Shown: positions 42,912 through 50,602 of the stretch, one piece after another
Numbering within the stretch: the first letter of the stretch is position 1
Layout: each line of letters starts with the position of its first letter
Position numbers and translations under genes: made by a program
The notes under the pieces: model-generated
What the model was told of the DNA's origin: nothing
Seen by the model: only the letters and a program-made list of their open reading frames with translations
Databases searched by the model: none
NCBI GenBank assembly: GCA_035310145.1
Contig: DATGEL010000026.1
Coordinates: 1-51,404 of the forward strand
DNA length: 51,404 bases
Direction of reading: 5' to 3'
Origin: Dehalococcoidia bacterium
GTDB taxonomy: Bacteria; Chloroflexota; Dehalococcoidia; CAUJGQ01

Positions 42912-43397
42912 TCAGCCGCCGTACTTGACGCCGACCTCGTCCAGTGTCAGCAGCTTCGCCTCGTGCTTGAGGCCGGCGTTGGTGACCTCGCCCACCATGC
43001 AGCTATGGTCGCCGCTGTCCACTTCGCCGACGATGCGGCCCTCGACCCAGGCGGGGGCGCTGCTGATGATCGGGGCGCCGGTCTCGGCCGTCTCGAACGG
43101 CTGGCCGCTGATCGCGTTGCCCTCGACCTTGGCCGGGCGGAAGAAGGCGAAGGCCACGTCCTTCTGCCCGCTTTCCAAAAACGAGAGGGCGAAGGTCTTG
43201 GCGCTCTTGAGCTGGCTGTAGAGGTGGCTGTCCTTCTTCACGCCCATCGCGACGAGGGGCGGCTTGAAGGAGCACTGCGTCACCCAGTTGACGGTGCCGG
43301 CGTTGAGATCGTCGCCGTCCTTCACACCCAGCACGTACAGCCCGTAGGGGATCATCAGCAGCGTGGTCTTCTTCGCGGCCTCGGCGCGCTCGTCCAT
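42912..43397 (-). CDS. Flavin reductase-like/FMN-binding protein
   Basis: This 161-residue protein resembles the flavin reductase (FMN-binding split-barrel) family: LYVLGVKDGDDLNAGTVNWVTQCSFKPPLVAMGV at residues 18-50 is the FMN-phosphate and isoalloxazine loop block, then SHLYSQLKSAKTFALSFL. It could supply reduced flavin to the LLM oxidoreductases, but it is distant from them here. GAGGAGACGAGAG precedes the ATG. The -10 box TATACT lies at 43447-43452, and a large hairpin follows the gene, so it is an independent unit. Confidence 0.82.
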   Translation of the reverse strand: MDERAEAAKKTTLLMIPYGLYVLGVKDGDDLNAGTVNWVTQCSFKPPLVAMGVKKDSHLYSQLKSAKTFALSFLESGQKDVAFAFFRPAKVEGNAISGQPFETAETGAPIISSAPAWVEGRIVGEVDSGDHSCMVGEVTNAGLKHEAKLLTLDEVGVKYGG

Positions 43398-43446
43398 CTC
43401 TCGTCTCCTCGCCGCGGTGCGGCATGTGGTTTTGCATCCGCAGGCG

Positions 43447-43452
43447 AGTATA
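43447..43452 (-). promoter_or_regulatory. -10 box of the flavin-reductase gene
   Basis: TATACT on the minus strand gives a leader of about 43 bases. A -35 was not found. Confidence 0.4.
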
Positions 43453-43467
43453 GCGCGGCGGTGGCAA

Positions 43468-44013
43468 TCACGGCGTCGCCCGCGCGGTCGAGCGCGCACT
43501 GCTCGCCTCAATCAACAGAGCGTCCCACTCGGGCCGCAGGGGTCGCACGCCGAGATCGCGGATCAGCAGCCGGAGGACTTCCGCGCTGCTCACCCAGCCC
43601 GTTGGAATCTGTGCCGTGGCGAATGACGGACGGCGCAGCAACGCCGAGCCGAGGTGCAGATGCGGAGAGGCGGAATTCGGCACGTCGGGATGCAGATGAA
43701 AGGCCAGGAACTCGCTGCGCGCATCCGGTGAGCGCAAGGCGTAGTCATAGCCGGTAAGCTGCACGCGCCAACGTGCCGATACGTGTGCCTCACGCTGCTC
43801 GACGAACGTGTACCACTCACGCGCCTCCAGAGCCAGCGCCGGCGATGTGCCGGGCAGAGAGACCTGATCACCGCGGGCGAGCACCAACAGCGCCGGCTCG
43901 CTCGACGGATGATAGCCGCCAGGTCGCACGACCTCGCGCATCACGCACGAAAAGGCACGCTGCAAGGTTGCAGCATACGCAGCAATCGCCCCGGCCGGCG
44001 TCCTACCGAACAA
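43468..44013 (-). CDS. Second protein of a small two-gene module, unknown function
   Basis: The end is clear (43468), the start is not. A frame from TTG at 44013 gives 181 residues, starting LFGRTPAGAIAAYAATLQRAF. ATG at 43941 gives 157. The core reads QLTGYDYAL...FLAFHLHPDV...SPHLHLGSALL, with a cluster of His residues resembling the H-x-P, P-H-x-H motif of small uncharacterised proteins that pair with tiny partners. The preceding 72-residue gene ends 10 bases into the TTG-start frame, so the two are translationally linked. I do not recognise a named family; a toxin-antitoxin-like pair is possible but unproven. Confidence 0.55.
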   Translation of the reverse strand: MFGRTPAGAIAAYAATLQRAFSCVMREVVRPGGYHPSSEPALLVLARGDQVSLPGTSPALALEAREWYTFVEQREAHVSARWRVQLTGYDYALRSPDARSEFLAFHLHPDVPNSASPHLHLGSALLRRPSFATAQIPTGWVSSAEVLRLLIRDLGVRPLRPEWDALLIEASSARSTARATP

Positions 44014-44221
44014 GGGGCAGGAGCATGTAGACGCTGATGATCGCCGGCGTGTCCGGATTCTCGAACTCGCCCGCATCCCACTTGCGAATGAACTCGGCAG
44101 CGCTCAGGCCCGGGTTCTTCTGCGCCTGCTCTTCAAGGATCTGCCAGCCCTCTTCACGCGAAATGAACTCCGGCTTCGGCTTCGCCGGCCGTGCCTTACT
44201 CGATCGCGTCCTGGTCGTCAT
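44003..44221 (-). CDS. First protein of the small two-gene module, unknown function
   Basis: This 72-residue protein is basic at the N-terminus (TTRTRSSKARPAKPKPEF), then has ISREEGWQILEEQAQKNPGL, SAAEFIRKWDAGEFENPD, and ends ISVYMLLPLVR. I recognise the S-A-x-E-F-I-x-K-W-D-A-G-E-F pattern as recurring in small bacterial proteins placed before His-rich partners, but no function is known. GAGGGCAGCG precedes the ATG by about 6 bases. It overlaps or abuts the next gene on the same strand. No promoter was found between it and the ABC genes further upstream. Confidence 0.6.
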   Translation of the reverse strand: MTTRTRSSKARPAKPKPEFISREEGWQILEEQAQKNPGLSAAEFIRKWDAGEFENPDTPAIISVYMLLPLVR

Positions 44222-44319
44222 CGCTGCCCTCGGCGCGGCGCCGCGTCGCGTCCGCATCCATCTTCGCACACGCTGGGTCGGTGCCGTATTCGCCGGCGTC
44301 CTGATCGCGGCCTCTTGCC

Positions 44320-45333
44320 TCAGCGCCCGCGCAGCCGCGGGTCCAGCTCGTCGCGCAGGGCATCGCCCGCGAGGTTAAAGCCAAGCACTGCGACCGTGAT
44401 CGCGGCGCCAGAGAACAGCGACTCCCACGGATGCAGGTCGAGCCCGTTCCGTCCGGCCTCGACCATCTTGCCCCATGTAGTCACGCCTTGCGGGCCAAGT
44501 CCAAGGAACGAGAGCGCGGCTTCGGCGAGGATGTAGGCGCCGATACCGATGGAGAACAGGATCAGGACCACCGCAACCACGTTCGGCAGCACGTGCTGCA
44601 GCATCAGGCGAATGTCGGCGGCGCCGCACGAGCGGGCGGCTTCGATGAAGGGCTGTTGCCTGATGCTGAGCACGGCCGAGCGCACCACACGCACCGAAGT
44701 CGCCCAGCCGAGGAAGCCGAGCGCCGCGATCGTCACCCACAGAGGCGGAGTCTTGAACACCTGGACGATGAGCAAGAGCAGCACCAGCGCTGGAAACGCC
44801 TGCACGCCGTCCACGACGCGCTGGAAGATCAGGTCAACCAGTCCGCCGAAGTAGCCGGAAATGACACCACAGACCGTGCCCGTCGTGACCGCGATTAGCG
44901 AGGCGAAGATCCCGATCAGCGCCGCAAGCCGGGCGCCAACAATGATACGTGCGTAGATATCGCGTCCGAACGCGTCCGTACCGAGCCAGTGCTTGCCATT
45001 GGGCGACTGGAAGCGCTCCGTCACGAACTCCGACACGTCGTTTGCGTTCTTCCCCGCCTGCAACTGGGCGAGCACGTTGCCGCTGCCGCTCGGCGCGGCC
45101 TGATAGTTTGGATTGCGCACGACGAACTGACGATTGTCATCGTACCGTTGCAGGAGCGGGGAAAGGATCGCGGCAACCAGCACCACGATCACGAGCACGA
45201 CGCCGAATGCGCCCAACTTCCGTTTACGCATGAAGCGCGCGGTTCGAACCACCGCACGGCGACCAGCCGGTAGGTCACGCACCGAAGCGGGGATGAACTC
45301 TGGTAAGGCCGCGGCCGCTTCTGCTCTCGCCAT
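44320..45333 (-). CDS. Peptide/oligopeptide ABC transporter permease (DppC/OppC-like)
   Basis: This 337-residue permease has the DppC plan: an N-terminal cytoplasmic lead, one helix (LGAFGVVLVIVVLVAAIL), a long outside loop and a BPD_transp_1 domain with about five helices. The HWLGTDAFGRDIYARIIVGAR block is the family hallmark, and the EAA loop lies at EAARSCGAADIRLMLQHVLPN. It forms the channel with the DppB-like protein encoded upstream. ATG at 45333 has GGGAAGGG at a proper distance; the ATG at 45348 is too close to GGAGG. No ATPase genes follow within the window, so the importer must use ATPases encoded elsewhere. Confidence 0.92.
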   Translation of the reverse strand: MARAEAAAALPEFIPASVRDLPAGRRAVVRTARFMRKRKLGAFGVVLVIVVLVAAILSPLLQRYDDNRQFVVRNPNYQAAPSGSGNVLAQLQAGKNANDVSEFVTERFQSPNGKHWLGTDAFGRDIYARIIVGARLAALIGIFASLIAVTTGTVCGVISGYFGGLVDLIFQRVVDGVQAFPALVLLLLIVQVFKTPPLWVTIAALGFLGWATSVRVVRSAVLSIRQQPFIEAARSCGAADIRLMLQHVLPNVVAVVLILFSIGIGAYILAEAALSFLGLGPQGVTTWGKMVEAGRNGLDLHPWESLFSGAAITVAVLGFNLAGDALRDELDPRLRGR

Positions 45334-45380
45334 GGCCACCCTTCCCATCCCTCCGTCCGCGCCGCCAACATTCGCTGGAG

Positions 45381-46343
45381 CTACGTATAGCGGATGCGCG
45401 GATCGAACCAGGCGTACATAATGTCAACCAGCAGGTTCACTGTCACCACAACGAATGCGATAATGATCACCGTGCCCTGAAACGGTGGATAGTCGCGATT
45501 CGTGATGGTATAGAGCAGATAGTTGCCAACGCCGCGAATGCCAAACATGTTTTCGAGGATGATCTGACCGCCGATAATGCTCGACACGGTCAGGCCCATG
45601 ACGGTCAGCACCGGGATCATGGCGTTTTTCAGGGCGTGACGCAGGATTACGCCGTTCGGAGCGATCCCCTTAGCGCGGGCCGTACGCACGTAATCCATGC
45701 GCAGCACTTCGAGCATCTGCGAGCGGAGCAGGCGCATGACGCCGGCACCGCCGGCGATGCCGCCCGCGATCGCCGGGATCAGATACTTGAAGAACGCGGC
45801 CTTCGGGTCGGTCCAGAAGTGCGGGCTCTTGACGATCTCGATCGTGAACAGGTGGTACTTGAGCGTAACGAACGTCATCACGATCGCGATGAAGAACACG
45901 GGCGTGGCTACCGAGAGAATCGAAAAACTGCGCAGCACATAGTCTGCCCAGGTATCCTGTCTCACGGCGCTGATGATACCCACCGGAATCGCCACACCAA
46001 ACGACAGCAGCGCGATCAGCGTGCCCAGCTCAAGCGTGAACGGGACGCGCTCACCCAGTTCCGTCCAGGTCGTGCGCCGCGTCTCGAAGGACTTGCCCAG
46101 ATTGCCCCGAGCGAGTTGGCCAAGGTAGGTAAAGTACTGTTGCCATTTCGGCTGATCAAGACCGAGCTCGTGCCTCGCTTGCTTGATCGCTACCGGGTTG
46201 TTGGCACTCAGCTCCAGGTTGGCTCCGAGCCGCTCGTTCACGTAGTCGCCTTTCAGCAGGCGCACGGCGAAGAATACGAGCGTGGCAACGATCCAGAGCA
46301 CCAGGAGGTTCAGCAGCAGCCGACGAGCGATGTATCGACCCAC
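45381..46343 (-). CDS. Peptide/oligopeptide ABC transporter permease (DppB/OppB-like)
   Basis: This 320-residue permease begins GRYIARRLLLNLLVLWIVATLVFFAVRLL, the DppB hallmark start, and has six hydrophobic segments. The EAA-type loop lies in YVRTARAKGIAPNGVILRHALKN. It pairs with the DppC-like permease 47 bases downstream. GTG at 46343 is supported by GAGG at a good distance. It follows the solute-binding protein gene by 83 bases, so the three genes form a normal SBP-B-C operon. A 4-residue anti-sense GGTTCGAACC-like site elsewhere has no bearing. Confidence 0.92.
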   Translation of the reverse strand: MGRYIARRLLLNLLVLWIVATLVFFAVRLLKGDYVNERLGANLELSANNPVAIKQARHELGLDQPKWQQYFTYLGQLARGNLGKSFETRRTTWTELGERVPFTLELGTLIALLSFGVAIPVGIISAVRQDTWADYVLRSFSILSVATPVFFIAIVMTFVTLKYHLFTIEIVKSPHFWTDPKAAFFKYLIPAIAGGIAGGAGVMRLLRSQMLEVLRMDYVRTARAKGIAPNGVILRHALKNAMIPVLTVMGLTVSSIIGGQIILENMFGIRGVGNYLLYTITNRDYPPFQGTVIIIAFVVVTVNLLVDIMYAWFDPRIRYT

Positions 46344-46426
46344 GGTCCGCCTCGCACACTCGTACAGATGTCCTGCTGCCGGGCGAGGCCGGGAGGAGGG
46401 TCTCCTCCTCCCAGACGAGCATGTCC

Positions 46427-48319
46427 CTACAGCGATGCTGGCGGACGCCCCTGATACGACGGATCCTTAGTATCGATCCAGTTGTATCTGGCCAGCAGGT
46501 GGCCCGCGAAGATGTTGTAGCCGGCGCCCGGCTTGCCGGCACTGGCCTGCGCCTTTAGCAGCGGGTGGTAGTAGCTCCAGTAGGCGGTGCGGCTGATGTA
46601 GTTGTACAGCGTGATGTTGCCGAACATGGCGTTGGCCATGATCACGTCCTGGATCGAGCGTACGGCCGCAACCGCTTGCTTCAGATCGACGAGCGTGGCC
46701 GCCTTGTCGATCTGGTCGTCGAGGTTCGGATCGCCCGGCAACAGCCCCACCTTGTTGTAATTCGTGCTGCCTTTGGTGTGGTAGGAGTTGCGCAGATCAT
46801 TGCGCGGATCAGGTGAGTTGACCTGGCCGATCCAGCCGAACCAGTGCGGGAACTTGCCGTTGCCCAGGTTGGGGATAATGTCCTTGTTGTAATCGCTCTG
46901 GCTCGATTTGAATTGCGAGACGCCGAGATTGTCGTTGAGCATCTTGGTGATGATCTGCGGCGTGTCGGGCCAGTTGGCCAGCCAGGTCACCGGCACGGTG
47001 ATGTCCACGTCGCCGAGCCCCGGTCCGCCGCCGGCATTCCACAGGTCGCGCGCCTCCTTGAGCTCCTGGTTGCGGTCGCTGCGGTAGCCAGGCAGCTTGC
47101 CCAGCTCTTCCGGCGGGATGGCGAAGCCTTCCTGGATCCAGGTTACGATGCCGCTGTTCTGGCCGAGGCCCTGGTGGAAGGTCTGGATCAGCTTCTGGCG
47201 GTCGGCCGCCTGATTCATTGCTTTGACCAGGCGAACGTCCTTGAACTGTGTGTTCCGATTGATAATCAGCGCAACCGTATTGCCCACGCCGGTCAAGACC
47301 TCGGTCATCGCGCCCTTGTTCTGATCGATCACGGCCTTGGTCTGGCTCGGATCGGGGCTTCCCCAGCTCTCGACCTGCTTCTGGAGGAACGCCGCACGGT
47401 AGGCGACGGGATCCTCGAAGATGAGCGGGGCGACCCAGCCATCGAGCAAGGGCTCGTTCGGCTTGAAGTAGTCGGGATTGCGCTTGAACTTCACCTCCTG
47501 GCCGGCGCGGAGCTGCACACAGATGAATGGCCCCGTGCCAACCATCGCTTCCTCGGTCAGCGTGCGGTGCGTCGCCTCGAACTTCTCGGTCGTCTCCTTG
47601 TTTGGGAGGGTGCTGAAGTATGCCGCGAGGCGGTCGAGGAATGTGCCGTTGGGCGCGGCCAGCGTGAGCTTCACGGTGAAGTCGTCTGGCGTCTCGAGTT
47701 TGCTGATCGTCTTGTAAAAGACCTGGCGCGTGAAACCGCCGTCACTGCCGTCGAGCAGCTTGCCGTTCGCCTGGCGCTCGATGTGCCAGCGCACGTCCGC
47801 GCTGGTAAACGGCCGGCTGATCGGCGCCTGCCACTTCACGTTCTTACGCAGGCTGAAGATGTAGGTGGCGGCGTCCGGCGCCTCGAACTTCTCCGACAGG
47901 TCCGGCTCGAGCGTGCCCTGGTCCGGGTTCGAGTACATCACCAGCTTGTTGTAGAGATAGTTCGAGGTCCACAGCGTTGGGTCGCCGAGCGCCCGGTGCA
48001 CATCGGTCGAGTCGAAGACGTTCGGAATCTGCGCCCGCAGGATGCCGCCCTTCTGACCCACGGGGGTAGCCGGCACCGCGCCGGCCGTCGGGCTGGCGGA
48101 CTGTGTTGCTGAGGCGGCGGCCGTCGCGCCGCTGCTCGCCGCGGTCGGTGCAGAGGCAGCCGCCGTTGTGGCCGCCTTCGTCGCAACGGCGGCCGTTTTG
48201 TTGTTGCCGCCTCCACACGCTGCAAGGAGTGCCGCTGCAGCCGCCGAGGACGCGCCTGCAGCCATGAGCCGGCGGCGGCGAAGGGGCCGGCTCCAATACC
48301 CGGACAGGCCCTGCGACAT
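46427..48319 (-). CDS. ABC transporter solute-binding lipoprotein, family 5
   Basis: This 630-residue protein is the binding protein of a peptide-type importer. The N-terminus has RRRR before a hydrophobic stretch ending LLAAC, so it is probably a lipoprotein that could leave by the Tat pathway. An Ala/Thr/Ser-rich linker (residues about 45-90) separates it from the SBP_bac_5 domain. That domain has LEPDLSEKFEAPDAATYIFSLRKNVKW near the start, FTSADVRWHIER, and DDFTVKLTLAAPNGTFLD. Family members bind peptides, nickel, glutathione or sugars; ligand choice is unknown. GAGGGT precedes the ATG at 48319 and a strong promoter lies at 48409-48437. Confidence 0.92.
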   Translation of the reverse strand: MSQGLSGYWSRPLRRRRLMAAGASSAAAAALLAACGGGNNKTAAVATKAATTAAASAPTAASSGATAAASATQSASPTAGAVPATPVGQKGGILRAQIPNVFDSTDVHRALGDPTLWTSNYLYNKLVMYSNPDQGTLEPDLSEKFEAPDAATYIFSLRKNVKWQAPISRPFTSADVRWHIERQANGKLLDGSDGGFTRQVFYKTISKLETPDDFTVKLTLAAPNGTFLDRLAAYFSTLPNKETTEKFEATHRTLTEEAMVGTGPFICVQLRAGQEVKFKRNPDYFKPNEPLLDGWVAPLIFEDPVAYRAAFLQKQVESWGSPDPSQTKAVIDQNKGAMTEVLTGVGNTVALIINRNTQFKDVRLVKAMNQAADRQKLIQTFHQGLGQNSGIVTWIQEGFAIPPEELGKLPGYRSDRNQELKEARDLWNAGGGPGLGDVDITVPVTWLANWPDTPQIITKMLNDNLGVSQFKSSQSDYNKDIIPNLGNGKFPHWFGWIGQVNSPDPRNDLRNSYHTKGSTNYNKVGLLPGDPNLDDQIDKAATLVDLKQAVAAVRSIQDVIMANAMFGNITLYNYISRTAYWSYYHPLLKAQASAGKPGAGYNIFAGHLLARYNWIDTKDPSYQGRPPASL

Positions 48320-48408
48320 ACCCTCACTCCTCCCTTTGCGACCGATCCGGCAGAGCAAGAACTCTGCGGCGCGCAAGGCCGGGCGCACAAGAGCCGGCCT
48401 TGCGGCGC

Positions 48409-48437
48409 AGTATAGGCGCGTCAGGATCCGAAGTAAA
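48409..48437 (-). promoter_or_regulatory. Strong promoter for the ABC operon
   Basis: On the minus strand TTTACT (48437-48432), 17 bases, then TATACT (48414-48409). The leader is about 82 bases. Confidence 0.6.
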
Positions 48438-48594
48438 CCATTCTCTTCGCCATCCGTATAGAGACAGCGTGGCTGAGGGATCCATCGCTCTTGATGGCGC
48501 GCTGTCGTGGAGGGACGCTTCAGACTTGCTCATGACCTGATTGAACAGGCGGTGGCCGGGATCGCCCAGGGCCGGCCCTCACTTTCTCTCACTT

Positions 48595-48721
48595 GCCCCT
48601 CGCCCAATCCTGGGCGAGGGGCGATCGGGCGTCCAGCGTTCCAACCTTTTATCGGCTAACCCGACGTCGTCCGAGCCGTACTCCGCCCGATCGCCCCTTC
48701 TCCCAGGATTGGGAGAAGGGG
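48595..48721. repeat. Paired-palindrome intergenic element B
   Basis: The left arm (GCCCCTCGCCCA / ATCC / TGGGCGAGGGGC, 48595-48622, continuing GATCGGGCG) and the right arm (CGCCCGATCGC then CCCCTTCTCCCA / GGAT / TGGGAGAAGGGG, 48684-48721) are near-perfect inverted repeats of about 37 bases, each itself a palindrome. The spacer between them is about 52 bases. It is the clearest copy of the family. Confidence 0.75.
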
Positions 48722-48755
48722 GACGGGGGTTGAGGGCCGAGCGCGCCGCCTGCCG

Positions 48756-50438
48756 CTAGCTCGCCGCGGCGAAGTCCTTGACGTGCAGCTCGGGGGCGCC
48801 GCTGCGGCCGGGGCGGATGCTGAACAGCGCGTCGAGACGGTCGCCGGGGCGCGGCGCGGCCTCGGCCAGGCCGAAGGCGATGCCCCGCCAGACCACGCCG
48901 TTGCTGCGCAGGCGCAGTTGCAGGTGCGTGCGGTCGGCGCCCACCGCGCGGCGATCGAGCACCTCCAGCCCGCGGGCAAGGAACTGCGGCTCCGGGTTGC
49001 CCAGACCGAACGGCTCCAGGAAGGGAAACCACTGCAGCTCGCGCTTGCCGAAGCCGCCCAGGTCGATCTCGTCGTCGTATTCGAGGGTCGGCGTCAGATC
49101 CTGCCCGTCGAGCTGGGCGTGCGCCTGCTCCACCAGCGCCTCGCGCAGCGCCGGCACGTTTTCGCTGGGCGCGGTGAAGCCGCCCGCCTGGCGATGGCCG
49201 CCGAAGCGCGTCATCAGCGGCGCCGCGGCGTACAGCGCCTCCACGATGTTGAAGGCGGGGATGCTGCGGGCGCTGCCGCGGCAGCACTCGCCCAGCTGCT
49301 GATAGACCACGGCCGGGCGGTGATAGGTATCCGCCAGCCGGCTGGCCACCAGGCCGACGATCCCCTGCTGAATCTTCGCGTGGCCGACCATCAGCAGCGG
49401 CGCCTCCGGGTCTTCGTGCTCGATCAGCGTGCGCGAAACCTCGACCGCCTGCAGCGTCTGCTTCTGCCGCTCGACGTTGTGCGCATGGAGCTTCGCCGCC
49501 AGCTCGCGCGCCCGCGCCTCGTCGTGCGTGGACAGCAACTCATAGGCCAGGTTCGCGTGCGCGACGCGGCCGGCAGCGTTCAGCCGCGGGCCGAGTTGGA
49601 AGCCGAGCGTCCACGCCGTCGCCTTCGCCAGGTCGGCGCCGGCTGCCTCGGCCAGGGCCACGATCCCCGGGCGCGACGTGCGTTGCAGCGCCTTCAGCCC
49701 CTGCCGCACCAGCGCGCGGTTCTCGCCCACCAGCGGCGCCATGTCGCACACGGTGGAGAGCGCCACCAGGTCGAGATACCGCTCGGGCGCGAAGGGGCGG
49801 CCCAACCGTTCCGCCAGCGCGCCCAGCAGCTTGAAGGCGATGCCGCCGGCCGAGAGCTCGGCGCAGGGATAGACCGAATCGCTGAACTTCGGGTCCACCA
49901 GCGCCACGGCGTCTGGCAGGCGTCCGGGGATGCTGTGGTGATCGACGACGATCACGTCGAGGCCGATCTCGTTGGCGTGATCGACCTCGCGGTCGGCATT
50001 GATGCCGCAGTCGGCGGTGAGCACGAGCGAGACGCCGCGCCGGCGCAGCTCCGAGAGTGCGGCGCTGTTGACGCCGTACCCCTCGCTGAAGCGATCGGGC
50101 AGGTAGGGGATAATGTTGCCGCCGAGCGAGGCGATCCCTTCGACCAGGATCGCGGTGGCCGTGACGCCGTCCACGTCGAAGTCGCCGAAGACGGCGATCT
50201 GTTCGCCATCGCGCATGGCGTGCTCGATGCGCGCCAGCGCTGGCTCGATGTTGGGCAGCAGCAACGGATCGTGCTCGCGTTCGAGCGCGCCGCGCAGGAA
50301 CGCTTCGGCGGCGGGCGCGGCGCTCAGGCCGCGCGCAGCCAGCAGCCGCGCGATCGCGGGCGGAACGCCGCCCAGGTCGCAAGTAGCCGCCGCCGGCGCC
50401 CGTTGCAGCCAGCGTTTGCCCGTTGCCGTTGCCGTCAC
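48756..50438 (-). CDS. recJ: Single-stranded-DNA-specific exonuclease RecJ
   Basis: This 560-residue protein is a 5'-3' single-strand exonuclease of recombination and mismatch/base-excision repair. The DHH phosphoesterase domain has DFDVDG (residues 86-91), DCGI, and DHH at 166-168. The DHHA1 domain has RFGGHRQAGGF, and an OB-fold-like domain forms the C-terminus (LQWFPFLEPFGLGNPEP, THLQLRLRSNGVVWRG). It is at the family's normal length. GTG at 50438 follows a GGAGG site at 7 bases; the frame extends 18 more codons upstream without similarity. A plausible promoter lies at 50463-50492. This is the only housekeeping-type gene in the window. Confidence 0.95.
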   Translation of the reverse strand: MTATATGKRWLQRAPAAATCDLGGVPPAIARLLAARGLSAAPAAEAFLRGALEREHDPLLLPNIEPALARIEHAMRDGEQIAVFGDFDVDGVTATAILVEGIASLGGNIIPYLPDRFSEGYGVNSAALSELRRRGVSLVLTADCGINADREVDHANEIGLDVIVVDHHSIPGRLPDAVALVDPKFSDSVYPCAELSAGGIAFKLLGALAERLGRPFAPERYLDLVALSTVCDMAPLVGENRALVRQGLKALQRTSRPGIVALAEAAGADLAKATAWTLGFQLGPRLNAAGRVAHANLAYELLSTHDEARARELAAKLHAHNVERQKQTLQAVEVSRTLIEHEDPEAPLLMVGHAKIQQGIVGLVASRLADTYHRPAVVYQQLGECCRGSARSIPAFNIVEALYAAAPLMTRFGGHRQAGGFTAPSENVPALREALVEQAHAQLDGQDLTPTLEYDDEIDLGGFGKRELQWFPFLEPFGLGNPEPQFLARGLEVLDRRAVGADRTHLQLRLRSNGVVWRGIAFGLAEAAPRPGDRLDALFSIRPGRSGAPELHVKDFAAAS

Positions 50439-50462
50439 AGCGAATCCTCCGCCGCCTCGGTC

Positions 50463-50492
50463 AGCGTAGCGAGCCACGGGCAGCGCGGGCAA
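50463..50492 (-). promoter_or_regulatory. Promoter for recJ
   Basis: On the minus strand TTGCCC (50492-50487), 18 bases, then TACGCT (50468-50463). The start codon lies 25 bases beyond the -10 box. Confidence 0.4.
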
Positions 50493-50551
50493 GCGCGAGA
50501 GCGACGTAACGCAAACAGACGGCGAGGAGGTGATGGCTGCGCCCGCCGCGG

Positions 50552-50557
50552 TACAAT
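50552..50557 (+). promoter_or_regulatory. -10 box of the final LLM gene
   Basis: TACAAT lies 46 bases before the GTG at 50603. No good -35 box was found. Confidence 0.35.
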
Positions 50558-50602
50558 GCCGGACGGCGGGCCGCTTTGCATGCCGCCCGAACGGAGAGGG
50601 CC

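Noticed and set aside
45238-45250. A GGTTCGAACC palindrome like a tRNA T-loop
   Set aside because: It lies within the DppC-like coding sequence and no acceptor stem or anticodon arm surrounds it.
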